From contig NZ_BHGL01000013.1 in NCBI RefSeq assembly GCF_003864975.1, forward strand, positions 1 through 39,708: a stretch of DNA of 39,708 bases, given 5' to 3'. Source of the DNA: Sulfuriferula thiophila (lineage in GTDB: Bacteria > Pseudomonadota > Gammaproteobacteria > Burkholderiales > Sulfuriferulaceae). The translations under genes were made by a program, and so were the position numbers. Of the stretch, positions 27,911 through 35,510 are shown piece after piece; position 1 is the stretch's first letter; the number at the start of each line of letters is the position of its first letter. The notes beneath the pieces were generated by a model. It was not told the origin of the DNA, did not search any database, and saw only the letters and a program-made list of their open reading frames with translations.

Positions 27911-30398
27911 GGCTACGTTGACCGACTGCCAGTAGCCAGTCTGGATGCACGTTAAATTCGGTCCAGACTTTAAAATGCAAGCGCGATAACGCTATGGTGT
28001 CGTTTAGCAAGTGCATTTTCTGGTTAGGGGAGAGGATGGCGGCTCCGCCTGTTGCCGCATCATCTATCCACTTTTGGTGATTTTTCGTGATAGGCGTCTG
28101 ACCGAGTCGGGGTGTACCCGCCGCACATAACAAGGCATTGGTTAGCGGGTCGGCGACGGCGTCAATAAAATCAGGCGACGTCTTAGTGTTTGCTGCCAGT
28201 TTGTAGGTACAGCGCAACTCTTCGGGCGGATGGATTTCCTCGGGTATCAGCAGCAAATGCAAATTGCGCAACCATATACCAACTGATACCCGACTGGAAT
28301 ATACCGATATCGGGATGGAAAGAATCAACGAGCCTACTATCGGCAACAACCATAAGAGATACGACGGCTGCAACCAGTATACCCCACCAGCCCAGATCAG
28401 ACCCAATAGGGTATGCCAGCCATGACGGCGCAATGCTTCGCTCCAATCCGTTTCGCTATTTTCGCGCAGTGGAGATTTCCATTGTATTCCGCGTCCCAGC
28501 AAGGTGCTCAGGACAAAACCAGTGTGAAATAACATGCGTATCGGAGCCAGAAGGACGGAAAAAATCGTTTCGATAAACATGCTGACACCTAACCGACCCG
28601 CACCTCCGAAATTTTCAGCACCGTGAATCCAGATTAAAACCACACTGAGTATTTTGGGTAAAAACAGTAGCGTAGTCGTTGCCCAAAACAGCATCATGGT
28701 GCGTTGCGGATCCCACAGCGGTGAAAGCGGGGCTGACTGTAACGGCAATGCGGAATACGCAGGTTCTAAAAGTATCTGCGCAGCCAGTTGTGTCGTGGAC
28801 AGCAACAAAAACAGGAACCATAACGGAGCAGATACGTAGGCGGCCACGCCCGTCATAAATACAGCGCGGTGGGCAGGATGCAATCCGTCAGCCAGAAACA
28901 GCCTGAAGTTCATCAAGTTGCCCTGGCACCAGCGTCGATCACGTTTCAATTCATCGATCAGGTTGGGCGGAACTTCTTCATAGCTGCCGGGCAAATCGTA
29001 AGCTATCCATACGGTCCAGCCCGCGCGGCGCATCAGTGCTGCTTCGACAAAATCATGCGAGAGGATTTCCCCGGACAGGGGCCCTTTGCCCGACAGCCGA
29101 CCTAGTGCGCAATGGCGCATGAACGGTTCAATACGCAGGATGGCGTTGTGCCCCCAGTAATGTGATTCGCCGAGCTGCCAGTAATGCAGCCCGGCGACGA
29201 AAATCGGCCCGTATACTCGGTTTGCAAATTGCTGCATACGAGCATAAAGCGTATCGCGTCCGGCTACCTGGGGTGCAGATTGTATGATGCCGGCACCGGG
29301 ATTCGCTTCCATCAGACGAACCAATCCCGTAATGCTTGCACCGCTCATGATGCTATCGGCATCAAGCACGATCATGTAGCGGTATTGGCTGCCCCAGCGT
29401 CGGCAAAAATCCCCTACGTTGCCGCTTTTACGTTTGATCCGGTGTTGTCGCCAGCGATAAAACACCCGGCCAAATCCGTCCACTGCGCTGCATAAGGCAT
29501 GCCAGGCGGCGACCTCAGCCACGCGATGGTCGGCCTTGTTACTGTCACTGAGAATAAAAAAATCAAAGTGCTGCAATTCTCCTGTGCGCGCCAGTGATTC
29601 ATACGTGGCGCGTAATCCAGCGAATACGCGTCCGACATTTTCGTTGCAAATAGGCATGATAACCGCTGTGCGGGTTTGCTCACCGATAGGCGTATCCACA
29701 GCCTTGCGTGCTGAAACAACATGCAGGTCGCCACCTTTGAGTTGTACGATAAAGCCCATTAAACCCGTCCAGAATCCGAGCGAGACCCAGGCTGTCAATA
29801 TGGCAAACAATATCAGAATGGCGATTTCCAGCGGCCGTTGGCCGTGATAGGGCATGACCTCTGCCATGGCGCTGGTGGAAAAATAAGTAATGATAATGCT
29901 CATCACCAGCAAGATCAGACGGCGTCGTATGCCAGCCAGTTGCCAGGTGGCAAGGGTGTCATCTTCGGCTGATTCTATGGCTGAATAGCTATCGTGTTTT
30001 ACCCGCTTGCATTTGGATTTGAACAGCTTGAGACTAAGTCTGGGTGGCCAATTCAATGGCGCCATTGTGGTGCGCTTTATGGCTGGTCGTATGGTAAAGC
30101 GTGCATGATCAGGTTTAGGGCGCTCAACCTGAGTTTCATTGGGTGTCGCGCCAAGCATAAGCCGAGAGTCGATTGAGGCAGCAGCGGGATTATCCGATTC
30201 GATCTGCTGTTGCGGTTCGGCGATTGTCCTGTGCAGTGCGGTCATCGCCTCACTTGAGCTGGTTGCCTTCTGAGCAGCCAGCTGGGCTAACAGTGCATCG
30301 CGGCGTTGTGGCGTGAGCGGCAGGCGATCTAAATAGCGTTCGTAGAGCGCCTGATATGGGAAATCAGTTTTTAATTGTGTGGCAGGATGTAGCTCCAT
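27882..30398 (-). CDS. opgH: Glucans biosynthesis glucosyltransferase H (OpgH/MdoH)
   Basis: OpgH is the inner-membrane GT2 enzyme that polymerises UDP-glucose into periplasmic glucan; in E. coli it also moderates FtsZ. The 838 residues compare with 847 in E. coli. After a roughly 155-residue cytoplasmic N-terminal region come transmembrane helices at about 160-178 and 190-220. The GT-A domain has D285 (LSDSN), DADS (346-349), HD (448-449) and the processivity motif RDRRWCQGN (486-494). Several C-terminal helices follow. The gene overlaps opgD, so the two form an operon. Confidence 0.95.
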   Translation of the reverse strand: MELHPATQLKTDFPYQALYERYLDRLPLTPQRRDALLAQLAAQKATSSSEAMTALHRTIAEPQQQIESDNPAAASIDSRLMLGATPNETQVERPKPDHARFTIRPAIKRTTMAPLNWPPRLSLKLFKSKCKRVKHDSYSAIESAEDDTLATWQLAGIRRRLILLVMSIIITYFSTSAMAEVMPYHGQRPLEIAILILFAILTAWVSLGFWTGLMGFIVQLKGGDLHVVSARKAVDTPIGEQTRTAVIMPICNENVGRVFAGLRATYESLARTGELQHFDFFILSDSNKADHRVAEVAAWHALCSAVDGFGRVFYRWRQHRIKRKSGNVGDFCRRWGSQYRYMIVLDADSIMSGASITGLVRLMEANPGAGIIQSAPQVAGRDTLYARMQQFANRVYGPIFVAGLHYWQLGESHYWGHNAILRIEPFMRHCALGRLSGKGPLSGEILSHDFVEAALMRRAGWTVWIAYDLPGSYEEVPPNLIDELKRDRRWCQGNLMNFRLFLADGLHPAHRAVFMTGVAAYVSAPLWFLFLLLSTTQLAAQILLEPAYSALPLQSAPLSPLWDPQRTMMLFWATTTLLFLPKILSVVLIWIHGAENFGGAGRLGVSMFIETIFSVLLAPIRMLFHTGFVLSTLLGRGIQWKSPLRENSETDWSEALRRHGWHTLLGLIWAGGVYWLQPSYLLWLLPIVGSLILSIPISVYSSRVSVGIWLRNLHLLLIPEEIHPPEELRCTYKLAANTKTSPDFIDAVADPLTNALLCAAGTPRLGQTPITKNHQKWIDDAATGGAAILSPNQKMHLLNDTIALSRLHFKVWTEFNVHPDWLLAVGQRSHGKGTACAN

Positions 30399-30420
30399 GT
30401 TTCAGATACCGCTTTTTTCC

Positions 30421-30449
30421 GTTATGTAAAGATGCACGCTTTGTTACAA
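30421..30449 (-). promoter_or_regulatory. Candidate opgH promoter
   Basis: On the minus strand TTGTAA (30444-30449) and CATAAC (30421-30426) are spaced by 17 bases, each matching four of six consensus positions. The start would lie about 15 bases before the ATG. Confidence 0.3.
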
Positions 30450-30871
30450 CTTTGGCGGCATCGAATCGTTGCAATTTCAATGACGGATGTCAGTCATCAG
30501 TCATTTGTCAGTTCTCTGTATGCAATTTTTGTTCCAAAAACTTCATAAGCTCATCCGCCGATATCTGGATGAAGACCTGTGAAATTGATTGCTAGCGACA
30601 TGTTTGAATCTGGTTGGTTTTGTCGATCTTGAAGTGCAGAAAAATCGCTGGCACAGCAGTTCTTGCACTTTTCATGCCAAAAATATTTTATATATAAAAC
30701 AATGTGTTATTTCGTTTGTGGCGAAGCTTGGCAAGTTAAGTTGTCGCTGTGCGACTACATAACATCAGCTTGAAAACCATAACCTATTGAAAAATAATGA
30801 ATTTATGTTGTCTCTGGATGGCAACAAATGAAGGGTAAGGCATTAAATCGTTTAAAACCAAGTTATTGAAG

Positions 30872-31060
30872 ATGGTGTTGATAGTTATAGTTACCAACAT
30901 GGCTGCAGCTTCGACCTTAATCGAAAAATCAATCTGCCTTACATCCCCGGTGTGTCGGACAATCAGGGTGATTGCTGCGATTCCAATGTTGATTTTTATA
31001 GCTAAAAGCTATCAAGCCTATGAAAAAAATCAATTGGTAGATGCGGCCTTTGCGAACTAA
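30872..31060 (+). CDS. Doubtful small membrane protein
   Basis: This 62-residue frame has two hydrophobic segments (MVLIVIVTNMAAA, then VIAAIPMLIFIAKSYQ) and ends KNQLVDAAFAN, which is encoded by direct-repeat copy B. No ribosome-binding site precedes the ATG, and a TTG two codons earlier is no better. It could be a genuine small membrane protein, a decayed gene end, or chance. The partial conservation of its last residues in copy A is the only support. Confidence 0.25.
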   Translation: MVLIVIVTNMAAASTLIEKSICLTSPVCRTIRVIAAIPMLIFIAKSYQAYEKNQLVDAAFAN

Positions 31061-31081
31061 AGTAAAACAGGGTGTTAGTCC
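31007..31081 (+). repeat. Direct repeat, copy B
   Basis: This is the partner of 26144-26216, in the same orientation and about 4.86 kb away, with the opgH-opgD operon between them. In this copy the shared core reads as the end of the doubtful small ORF. It ends about 65 bases before the rubrerythrin start, so it may also belong to that gene's leader. Confidence 0.75.
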
Positions 31082-31147
31082 ATGCCGGCAATCCCGGCGG
31101 AAGCATGCCTGTTATGTAAACCCTATCCACTGCAGAGGAGAATTGTC

Positions 31148-31567
31148 ATGCAACTCAAAGGTTCACAAACTGAAGAGAGTCTGAAAGCCGCATTCGCCGG
31201 CGAATCACAAGCCAATCGCCGTTATCTGTATTTTGCAAACAAGGCCGATATTGAAGGTTATGCTGATGTGGCTGCGGTGTTCCGTAACACGGCAGAAGGT
31301 GAAACCGGCCACGCGCACGGTCATCTGGAATATCTGGAAACCTGCGGTGACCCGGCGACCGGTCTGCCGTTCGGTGCTACCGATGCCAACCTGAAAACCG
31401 CCGTGGCCGGTGAAACGCACGAATACACCGACATGTATCCGGGCATGGCCAAAACCGCGCGTGAAGAAGGCTTTGATGAAATTGCCGACTGGTTTGAAAC
31501 GCTGGCCAAGGCTGAACGTTCCCATGCCAACAAGTTCCAGAAAACACTGGATACGCTGAACGCCTGA
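31148..31567 (+). CDS. Rubrerythrin-type diiron protein without rubredoxin domain
   Basis: This 139-residue ferritin-like protein is expected to reduce peroxide at a non-heme diiron centre. The ligand set is visible: E19 in [13 protein letters not shown]52 and H55 in [11 protein letters not shown]89 and E92 in VAGETHEY, E123 and H126 in [10 protein letters not shown]. The C-terminal rubredoxin domain (paired CxxC) is absent, making it a short erythrin or sulerythrin-like form that needs an external electron donor. The ATG has GAGGAG eight bases upstream; the frame opens 22 codons earlier without support. It heads an operon with an Fe-S protein, a plausible electron source, and DUF3501. Confidence 0.92.
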   Translation: MQLKGSQTEESLKAAFAGESQANRRYLYFANKADIEGYADVAAVFRNTAEGETGHAHGHLEYLETCGDPATGLPFGATDANLKTAVAGETHEYTDMYPGMAKTAREEGFDEIADWFETLAKAERSHANKFQKTLDTLNA

Positions 31568-31591
31568 GCGTAGACGTTAATGATGTAAGCG

Positions 31592-31611
31592 GGCGGCGGC
31601 TTGCCGTCGCC
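31592..31611 (+). promoter_or_regulatory. Intercistronic GC-rich hairpin
   Basis: GGCGGCGG and CCGTCGCC form an eight-pair stem (one G-U) with a CTTG loop, 25 bases after the rubrerythrin stop. With no U-tract it probably acts as an mRNA stabiliser, allowing more rubrerythrin than downstream product. Confidence 0.4.
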
Positions 31612-31644
31612 TGGTCAGCTATTCATATACCGAGAGAAAACATC

Positions 31645-32979
31645 ATGCGTGAAGGTAATCTGGAAGCGCCAACCCGGCACTCGATAGACTGGAAAAACCC
31701 GCAATTCTATGATGAAGCAGCCTGCGAACAGGAGCTGGAGCGCGTCTTCGACATCTGCCATGGCTGTCGCCGCTGTGTTTCGCTGTGCAATGCATTCCCG
31801 ACCTTGTTTGATCTGATTGATGAAGCCGGTGACGCTGAAGTTGCTGGCATCCCTAAAGAAAAATATGGCAGTGTGGTCGACCAGTGCTATCTGTGCGACG
31901 TCTGCTATATGACCAAATGCCCCTATGTGCCACCGCATCCATGGAACCTTGATTTTCCGCATACCATGCTGCGTGCCAAGGCCATCAAATTCAAAGCAGG
32001 CGAGGCCAGCTTCCGCGACCGCCTGCTAACCTCGACCGATATGGTCGGCAAGCTGGCCAGCATTCCCGTAGTGGTGCAGGTAGTGAACGCCACTAATAAA
32101 AATAGCGCTGCGCGTGGCGTCATGGAAGCTGTGCTCGGCGTGAAAAAAGAGCGCTGGCTGCCTGAATACGATAGCGCCCATTTCCGCAAAACGGCGGGTG
32201 AGTCTGCTGCGCATCTGGTGACTAATGGTGAGCGTACCCCAGGCAAAGTGGCAATTTATTCCACCTGCTATGTGAATTACAACGAGCCGGGTATCGGCCA
32301 TGATCTGGTGAAACTGCTGGAACACAACGATATTCCGTGGACGTTGGTGGAAAAAGAAGCCTGTTGCGGCATGCCCAAACTGGAGTTGGGCGATCTGGAC
32401 AGTGTGGAGAAACTCAAGCAAGTAAATATTCCCGCATTGGCCGAGATTGCCCGGGCGGGGTATGCCATCCTTACCCCGGTGCCGTCCTGTACGCTGATGT
32501 TCAAGCTTGAGTTGCCATTGCTGTTCCCTGAAGATGCGGATGCCAAAGTGGTTGCCGACGCGATGTTCGACCCGTTCGAATACTTCGTGCTGCGTCACAA
32601 GGATGGCTTGCTGAAAACCGATTTCAAGCAGCAGTTAGGCAAAGTGTCGTATCACATCCCCTGCCATTCGCGGGTGCAGAATGTTGGCCGCAAAACTGAA
32701 GAGATGCTCAAGCTGACCGGGGCGACGGTGAATACAGTAGAACGCTGTTCCGGCCATGATGGCACCTGGGGGGTAAAGAAAGAGTATTACGCGCTGTCGA
32801 TGAAGATCGGCAAGCCGGTGTTCAAGGCGATGGCCAAGGACGCGCCGGACTATATCAGTTCGGATTGCGCTATCGCCGGACGCCATATCCTGCAAGGCAT
32901 GACTGAGGATGGCAGCGCCGGCCACGCGCAAAAACAGCATCCGCTCACCTTGTTGCGTATCGCTTACGGATTGGAGTAA
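31645..32979 (+). CDS. Fe-S oxidoreductase with two [4Fe-4S] sites and two CCG domains (GlpC/HdrD-like)
   Basis: This 444-residue cytoplasmic redox protein begins with two cubane-binding motifs: C38-x2-C41-x2-C44-x3-C48 and C81-x2-C84-x2-C87-x4-C92-P. Two CCG-like domains follow, each resembling half of heterodisulfide reductase subunit B: YSTCYVNYNEPGIG with KEACCGMPKLELGD, and YHIPCHSRVQNVG with ERCSGHDGTWG. The second lacks the full CCG triplet, reading C-S-G. Relatives include GlpC and the HdrD C-terminal half. No flavoprotein partner is adjacent. The position, 77 bases after rubrerythrin and two bases before DUF3501, suggests that it passes electrons to the diiron protein or to a thiol/disulfide substrate; that is inference. 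Confidence 0.9.
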   Translation: MREGNLEAPTRHSIDWKNPQFYDEAACEQELERVFDICHGCRRCVSLCNAFPTLFDLIDEAGDAEVAGIPKEKYGSVVDQCYLCDVCYMTKCPYVPPHPWNLDFPHTMLRAKAIKFKAGEASFRDRLLTSTDMVGKLASIPVVVQVVNATNKNSAARGVMEAVLGVKKERWLPEYDSAHFRKTAGESAAHLVTNGERTPGKVAIYSTCYVNYNEPGIGHDLVKLLEHNDIPWTLVEKEACCGMPKLELGDLDSVEKLKQVNIPALAEIARAGYAILTPVPSCTLMFKLELPLLFPEDADAKVVADAMFDPFEYFVLRHKDGLLKTDFKQQLGKVSYHIPCHSRVQNVGRKTEEMLKLTGATVNTVERCSGHDGTWGVKKEYYALSMKIGKPVFKAMAKDAPDYISSDCAIAGRHILQGMTEDGSAGHAQKQHPLTLLRIAYGLE

Positions 32980-32981
32980 TC

Positions 32982-33572
32982 ATGACATTAACCAGAGCCT
33001 CGTTACTAACACTGGAAGCCTATGCCAAGGCGCGACCTGACATGCGTGAGCAGGTGATGGCGTGTAAAAAACTGCGGCGGATTTTTTTGAATGAGCACGT
33101 TGTGCTGATTTTTGAAAACGAGTTGCTGATTCGCTATCAGATACAGGAAATGCTGCGTGTCGAGAAAATCTTCGAAGAAGAAGGCATTCAGCACGAATTC
33201 GCCAGCTTTGCGCCGCTGGTGCCGGACGGCAGCAACCTCAAAGCCACCATGCAGATCGAGTATCCGGACGAAACCGAGCGGAAAAAAATGCTGTCTTTGT
33301 TAAAAGGCATCGAAGACCGTGTCTGGGTGCGGGTGGCAGGTTACGACCCGGTGTTTGCCATTGCTGACGAAGATATCTCCCGTGAAAATGCAGAAAAGAC
33401 GGCTGCTGTGCATTTCCTGCGCTTCGAATTTACCGTGACGATGATAGCTGCGGCCAAAGCAGGTGCCGCGCTGAGCGTCGGGGTTGATCACCCTCACTAC
33501 CAGGCCAGTATCAGCCCTTTGCCGGCAGCGGTACAGGCAGAATTGCTTGAGGATTTTAGCGCGGTGGCGTGA
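32982..33572 (+). CDS. DUF3501 family protein
   Basis: This 196-residue soluble protein matches the DUF3501 family (RREIFLNEHV-like segment RRIFLNEHVVLIFEN, IRYQIQEMLRVEKI, FLRFEF). Its biochemical role is unknown to me. The core is rich in charged helical segments, with HPHY near the C-terminus, and it has no cysteine motif beyond C28. It starts two bases after the Fe-S oxidoreductase stop, so the two are translationally linked. As I recall, the trio rubrerythrin, Fe-S protein, DUF3501 recurs in proteobacteria, which argues for one shared process. Confidence 0.88.
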   Translation: MTLTRASLLTLEAYAKARPDMREQVMACKKLRRIFLNEHVVLIFENELLIRYQIQEMLRVEKIFEEEGIQHEFASFAPLVPDGSNLKATMQIEYPDETERKKMLSLLKGIEDRVWVRVAGYDPVFAIADEDISRENAEKTAAVHFLRFEFTVTMIAAAKAGAALSVGVDHPHYQASISPLPAAVQAELLEDFSAVA

Positions 33573-33663
33573 GTTGATTAGTAGCAGACAAAAATAAATT
33601 GCATATTTATTCAAAAAAACACTCAAGAAGTTGAATTTTGTGTCGATAAACAGTTATGCGGGT

Positions 33664-33681
33664 AGTTGCGTCGGCGCAACT
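33664..33681 (+). promoter_or_regulatory. Hairpin in the leader of the first small gene
   Basis: AGTTGCG (33664-33670) and CGCAACT (33675-33681) form a perfect seven-pair stem with a TCGG loop, 39 bases before the start codon of the small gene. No U-tract follows. It could be the end of the preceding operon or a leader structure. Confidence 0.4.
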
Positions 33682-33719
33682 TCTGGCCATGCTGCAACGC
33701 CAATTCAAGGAGAATAAAC

Positions 33720-33950
33720 ATGCAAGTTAGTGGAAACGTATCCAGTCAAGTCAGTAGCGCCCAGTCGCTCAAGGCTTATGATCAGACTGCGCAAGTGAAG
33801 CGCCAGGATGCCAGCAAGGCGCAGGAAGCGTTGTTGTTGGCTCAAGCTGCACAACAGACTCAGCAAACTCAGCAGTCGAACAATAGCCAGTCCACGAATC
33901 AGCCAACGCCAGGTGCTACGGTTGGTAGTGTGATCAATACCACTGCCTGA
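33720..33950 (+). CDS. Small Gln/Ser/Thr-rich protein of unknown function
   Basis: This 76-residue protein (MQVSGNVSSQVSSAQ onward) has no signal peptide or cysteines. It has a central Lys/Ala/Gln-rich helix (QDASKAQEALLLAQAAQQ), a disordered Q-T-Q/N-S stretch and the end ATVGSVINTTA. AAGGAG stands seven bases before the ATG, strong support for translation; the frame opens 18 codons earlier without one. The ending resembles that of the next gene (AVGGVINISV). I recognise no family. Confidence 0.7.
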   Translation: MQVSGNVSSQVSSAQSLKAYDQTAQVKRQDASKAQEALLLAQAAQQTQQTQQSNNSQSTNQPTPGATVGSVINTTA

Positions 33951-33973
33951 TTGTAGACAGGGAAGAGCGCGAA

Positions 33974-34282
33974 ATGTTATCGGCTATCGGAGCCTCGAGT
34001 TCAGTTGTGCCAACAACTGGCCCTGACCCAAAACTCAGTCAGTTGCAGCAGCAATTATCCGACTGTGTGAATTGCCCGACTGCCAATACGACGGAAGGCA
34101 AGGCAAAGATACAGGCCATATCGGATCAGATCAGCGCGATCAAATCGCGTGCCCAGCAAACGCAACCGGCAAATGCCAATCAGGTGCCGGATATGCAGAC
34201 GCTGATCAAAAATCAGGTCGGGTTTGACAACCGTCCCATCCAAGGCTCAGCCGTTGGCGGCGTTATCAATATCAGCGTGTAA
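33974..34282 (+). CDS. Small coiled-coil-like protein, partner of the preceding gene
   Basis: This 102-residue protein has a low-complexity start, a heptad-like segment (LSQLQQQLSDC, then KAKIQAISDQISAIKSRAQQ) and a C-terminal VGGVINISV. Two cysteines lie in CVNCP. The layout faintly recalls FlxA-like proteins, but I would not assign that. A GGAAGAG sequence precedes the ATG. It starts 23 bases after the previous gene, so the two form a unit, and the shared VGxVIN ending suggests related or co-processed products. Confidence 0.68.
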   Translation: MLSAIGASSSVVPTTGPDPKLSQLQQQLSDCVNCPTANTTEGKAKIQAISDQISAIKSRAQQTQPANANQVPDMQTLIKNQVGFDNRPIQGSAVGGVINISV

Positions 34283-34286
34283 ACCT

Positions 34287-34330
34287 GTGTTGCGTTAGCA
34301 GACAGGTCTTGCCCGGCAACACCCGCTTTT
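34287..34330 (+). terminator. Terminator after the small-gene pair
   Basis: GTGTTGC (34287-34293) pairs with GCAACAC (34316-34322), followed by CCGCTTTTC. The loop is long (22 bases) and holds an alternative stem half: ACAGGT (34302-34307) could pair with ACCTGT (34283-34288). Moderate support as a terminator. Confidence 0.5.
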
Positions 34331-34377
34331 CACTCACACTGCAGCGCCATGATGATCCGAGCGCTCACTGTTCAGGC

Positions 34378-35241
34378 TTAATCAAATACCACCGTCTTAT
34401 TTGCGTATAACAGCACGCGATTTTCTATATGCCAGCGCACTGCACGCGAGAGTACGATCTTTTCCAGATCGGCGCCGCGTCGGATCAGGTCATCCAGATC
34501 GTCGCGGTGTGAAATGCGCGCAACATCCTGCTCGATGATGGGGCCGTCATCCAGCACTTCGGTAACGTAATGGCTGGTAGCGCCTATCAGCTTGACGCCA
34601 CGTTCATAAGCCCGGTGATAAGGCTTGGCACCATGGAATGCAGGTAGAAACGAGTGGTGGATATTGATGATGCGGTTCGGGTAGTGGCGGATAAAGTCAG
34701 CCGATAACACCTGCATGTAGCGCGCCAGCACGATAAAGTCGATATGGTGATGGCGTAATATAGCCAGTTGTGTCGCTTCGGCTTCTTCCTTGCCGTCCTT
34801 GTGGATGGCAATGTGCTGGAAGGGGATACCATAGGCCTCAGCCAGCCATTTGGTATCGACGTGGTTGCTGATAATGATGGGGATATCGCAATTAAGCTCA
34901 CCGGCCTGATAGCGGTAGAGCAGATCCGCCAGGCAGTGATCATAGCGCGACACAAAAATCGCCATGCGTGGGCGATGCCCCGAATGCGCCAGCCGCCAAT
35001 GCATCTGGAAACGCTCGGCAATCGGCTTAAAAGCAGTATCGAATTCCGTCAGGTCTACATCAAACCCGGTCAAATCCCATTCCACCCGCATCAGGAACAG
35101 TCCGAGTTCGGCATCCTGGTGCTGGTCAGCGTGCAAAATGTTGGCATTATGCTGATAGAGAAAATCAGCAATTGCCGCCACCAGGCCTTTCTGGTCGGGG
35201 CAGCTAATCAATAAAATCGCAGTGGCTTTGGCTGACATCAT
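34378..35241 (-). CDS. purU: Formyltetrahydrofolate deformylase
   Basis: PurU hydrolyses 10-formyl-tetrahydrofolate to formate and tetrahydrofolate, supplying formate to purine synthesis and balancing one-carbon pools. The 287-residue enzyme has an N-terminal ACT domain (about 6-85, LLISCPDQKGLVAAIADFLY) and a formyltransferase domain with the triad N193, H195 and D231 in NIHHSFLPAF and HYVTEVLDDGPIIEQ. Length is normal. Two ATGs are adjacent: AAGGA lies four bases before the first and seven before the second (35238), so the second may be used. It is monocistronic and faces away from nrdA. Confidence 0.95.
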   Translation of the reverse strand: MMSAKATAILLISCPDQKGLVAAIADFLYQHNANILHADQHQDAELGLFLMRVEWDLTGFDVDLTEFDTAFKPIAERFQMHWRLAHSGHRPRMAIFVSRYDHCLADLLYRYQAGELNCDIPIIISNHVDTKWLAEAYGIPFQHIAIHKDGKEEAEATQLAILRHHHIDFIVLARYMQVLSADFIRHYPNRIINIHHSFLPAFHGAKPYHRAYERGVKLIGATSHYVTEVLDDGPIIEQDVARISHRDDLDDLIRRGADLEKIVLSRAVRWHIENRVLLYANKTVVFD

Positions 35242-35264
35242 GAATTCCTTTTTTTAACACGGAC

Positions 35265-35270
35265 ATTATA
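35265..35270 (-). promoter_or_regulatory. -10 element of purU
   Basis: A perfect TATAAT on the minus strand lies 23 bases before the purU ATG. The -35 position (TACGAA) is poor, so activity may depend on an activator. Confidence 0.45.
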
Positions 35271-35379
35271 ACGAAACCTAAGGTATTTTCGTAAATACAG
35301 TGCTATTGGATTGATTTCTAAGCATTTCAAAATCAGCCCAAAATAATATGCAAATATCACTTGCGATTGTGTAGTGGTA

Positions 35380-35395
35380 TTACTACAATTAGTGG
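35380..35395 (+). promoter_or_regulatory. NrdR-box-like site 1
   Basis: The 16-mer TTACTACAATTAGTGG matches 11 of 16 positions of the palindromic NrdR box (ACACTATATATAGTGT type). It is the distal of two sites, 116 bases before the nrdA ATG. The adjacent sequence also forms a TGTAGT/ACTACA inverted repeat (35370-35387). Confidence 0.6.
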
Positions 35396-35411
35396 GTGGC
35401 TAGTTGGTAAA

Positions 35412-35427
35412 TCACTAGATGTTGTGC
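35412..35427 (+). promoter_or_regulatory. NrdR-box-like site 2
   Basis: The 16-mer TCACTAGATGTTGTGC keeps the CAC(N8)GTG frame of the NrdR box, with 12-13 of 16 matches. It starts exactly 32 bases after site 1, about three helical turns, the arrangement known for NrdR operators. It overlaps the first DnaA box. Confidence 0.65.
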
Positions 35428-35431
35428 ATAA
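35423..35431 (-). promoter_or_regulatory. DnaA box 1
   Basis: TTATGCACA on the minus strand, a full match to TTATNCACA. It lies 79 bases before nrdA and shares bases with NrdR site 2. Confidence 0.6.
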
Positions 35432-35456
35432 CTTGGTAGGCAAGCTGTGTATATCT

Positions 35457-35465
35457 TGTGCATAA
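35457..35465 (-). promoter_or_regulatory. DnaA box 2
   Basis: A second TTATGCACA, same orientation, 34 bases from box 1. A one-mismatch copy lies between them at 35446-35454. Box 2 sits where the -35 of the nrdA promoter should be (-10 TATAAA at 35481-35486). Confidence 0.6.
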
Positions 35466-35480
35466 AACTGGTTGCCCCCA

Positions 35481-35486
35481 TATAAA
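35481..35486 (+). promoter_or_regulatory. Candidate -10 element of nrdAB
   Basis: TATAAA lies 24 bases before the nrdA ATG. The nearest -35-like sequence, TTGTGC at 35456, is 19 bases away and overlaps DnaA box 2. AGGAG (35497-35501) is the ribosome-binding site of nrdA. Confidence 0.45.
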
Positions 35487-35510
35487 CAAAGGATTTAGGA
35501 GATCATCACA

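Larger units (their letters stand above)
30399..31147. other. 749-base divergent control region between opgH and rubrerythrin
   Basis: This AT-rich stretch separates divergent operons. It holds an opgH promoter candidate, a stem GTTGTCGC/GCGACTAC with one mismatch (30740-30758), a run of TA steps at about 30688-30699 (TTTTATATATAA), a possible small ORF and direct-repeat copy B. I see no clear sigma-70 promoter for the rubrerythrin operon. Confidence 0.5.

Noticed and set aside
30650-30675. TGGCAC and TTGCA as a sigma-54 promoter
   Set aside because: The GG to GC spacing is 13 bases rather than the required 10.
34283-34377. tRNA or riboswitch between the small genes and purU
   Set aside because: The stems present form only a simple terminator-like hairpin; no cloverleaf or known aptamer core is seen.
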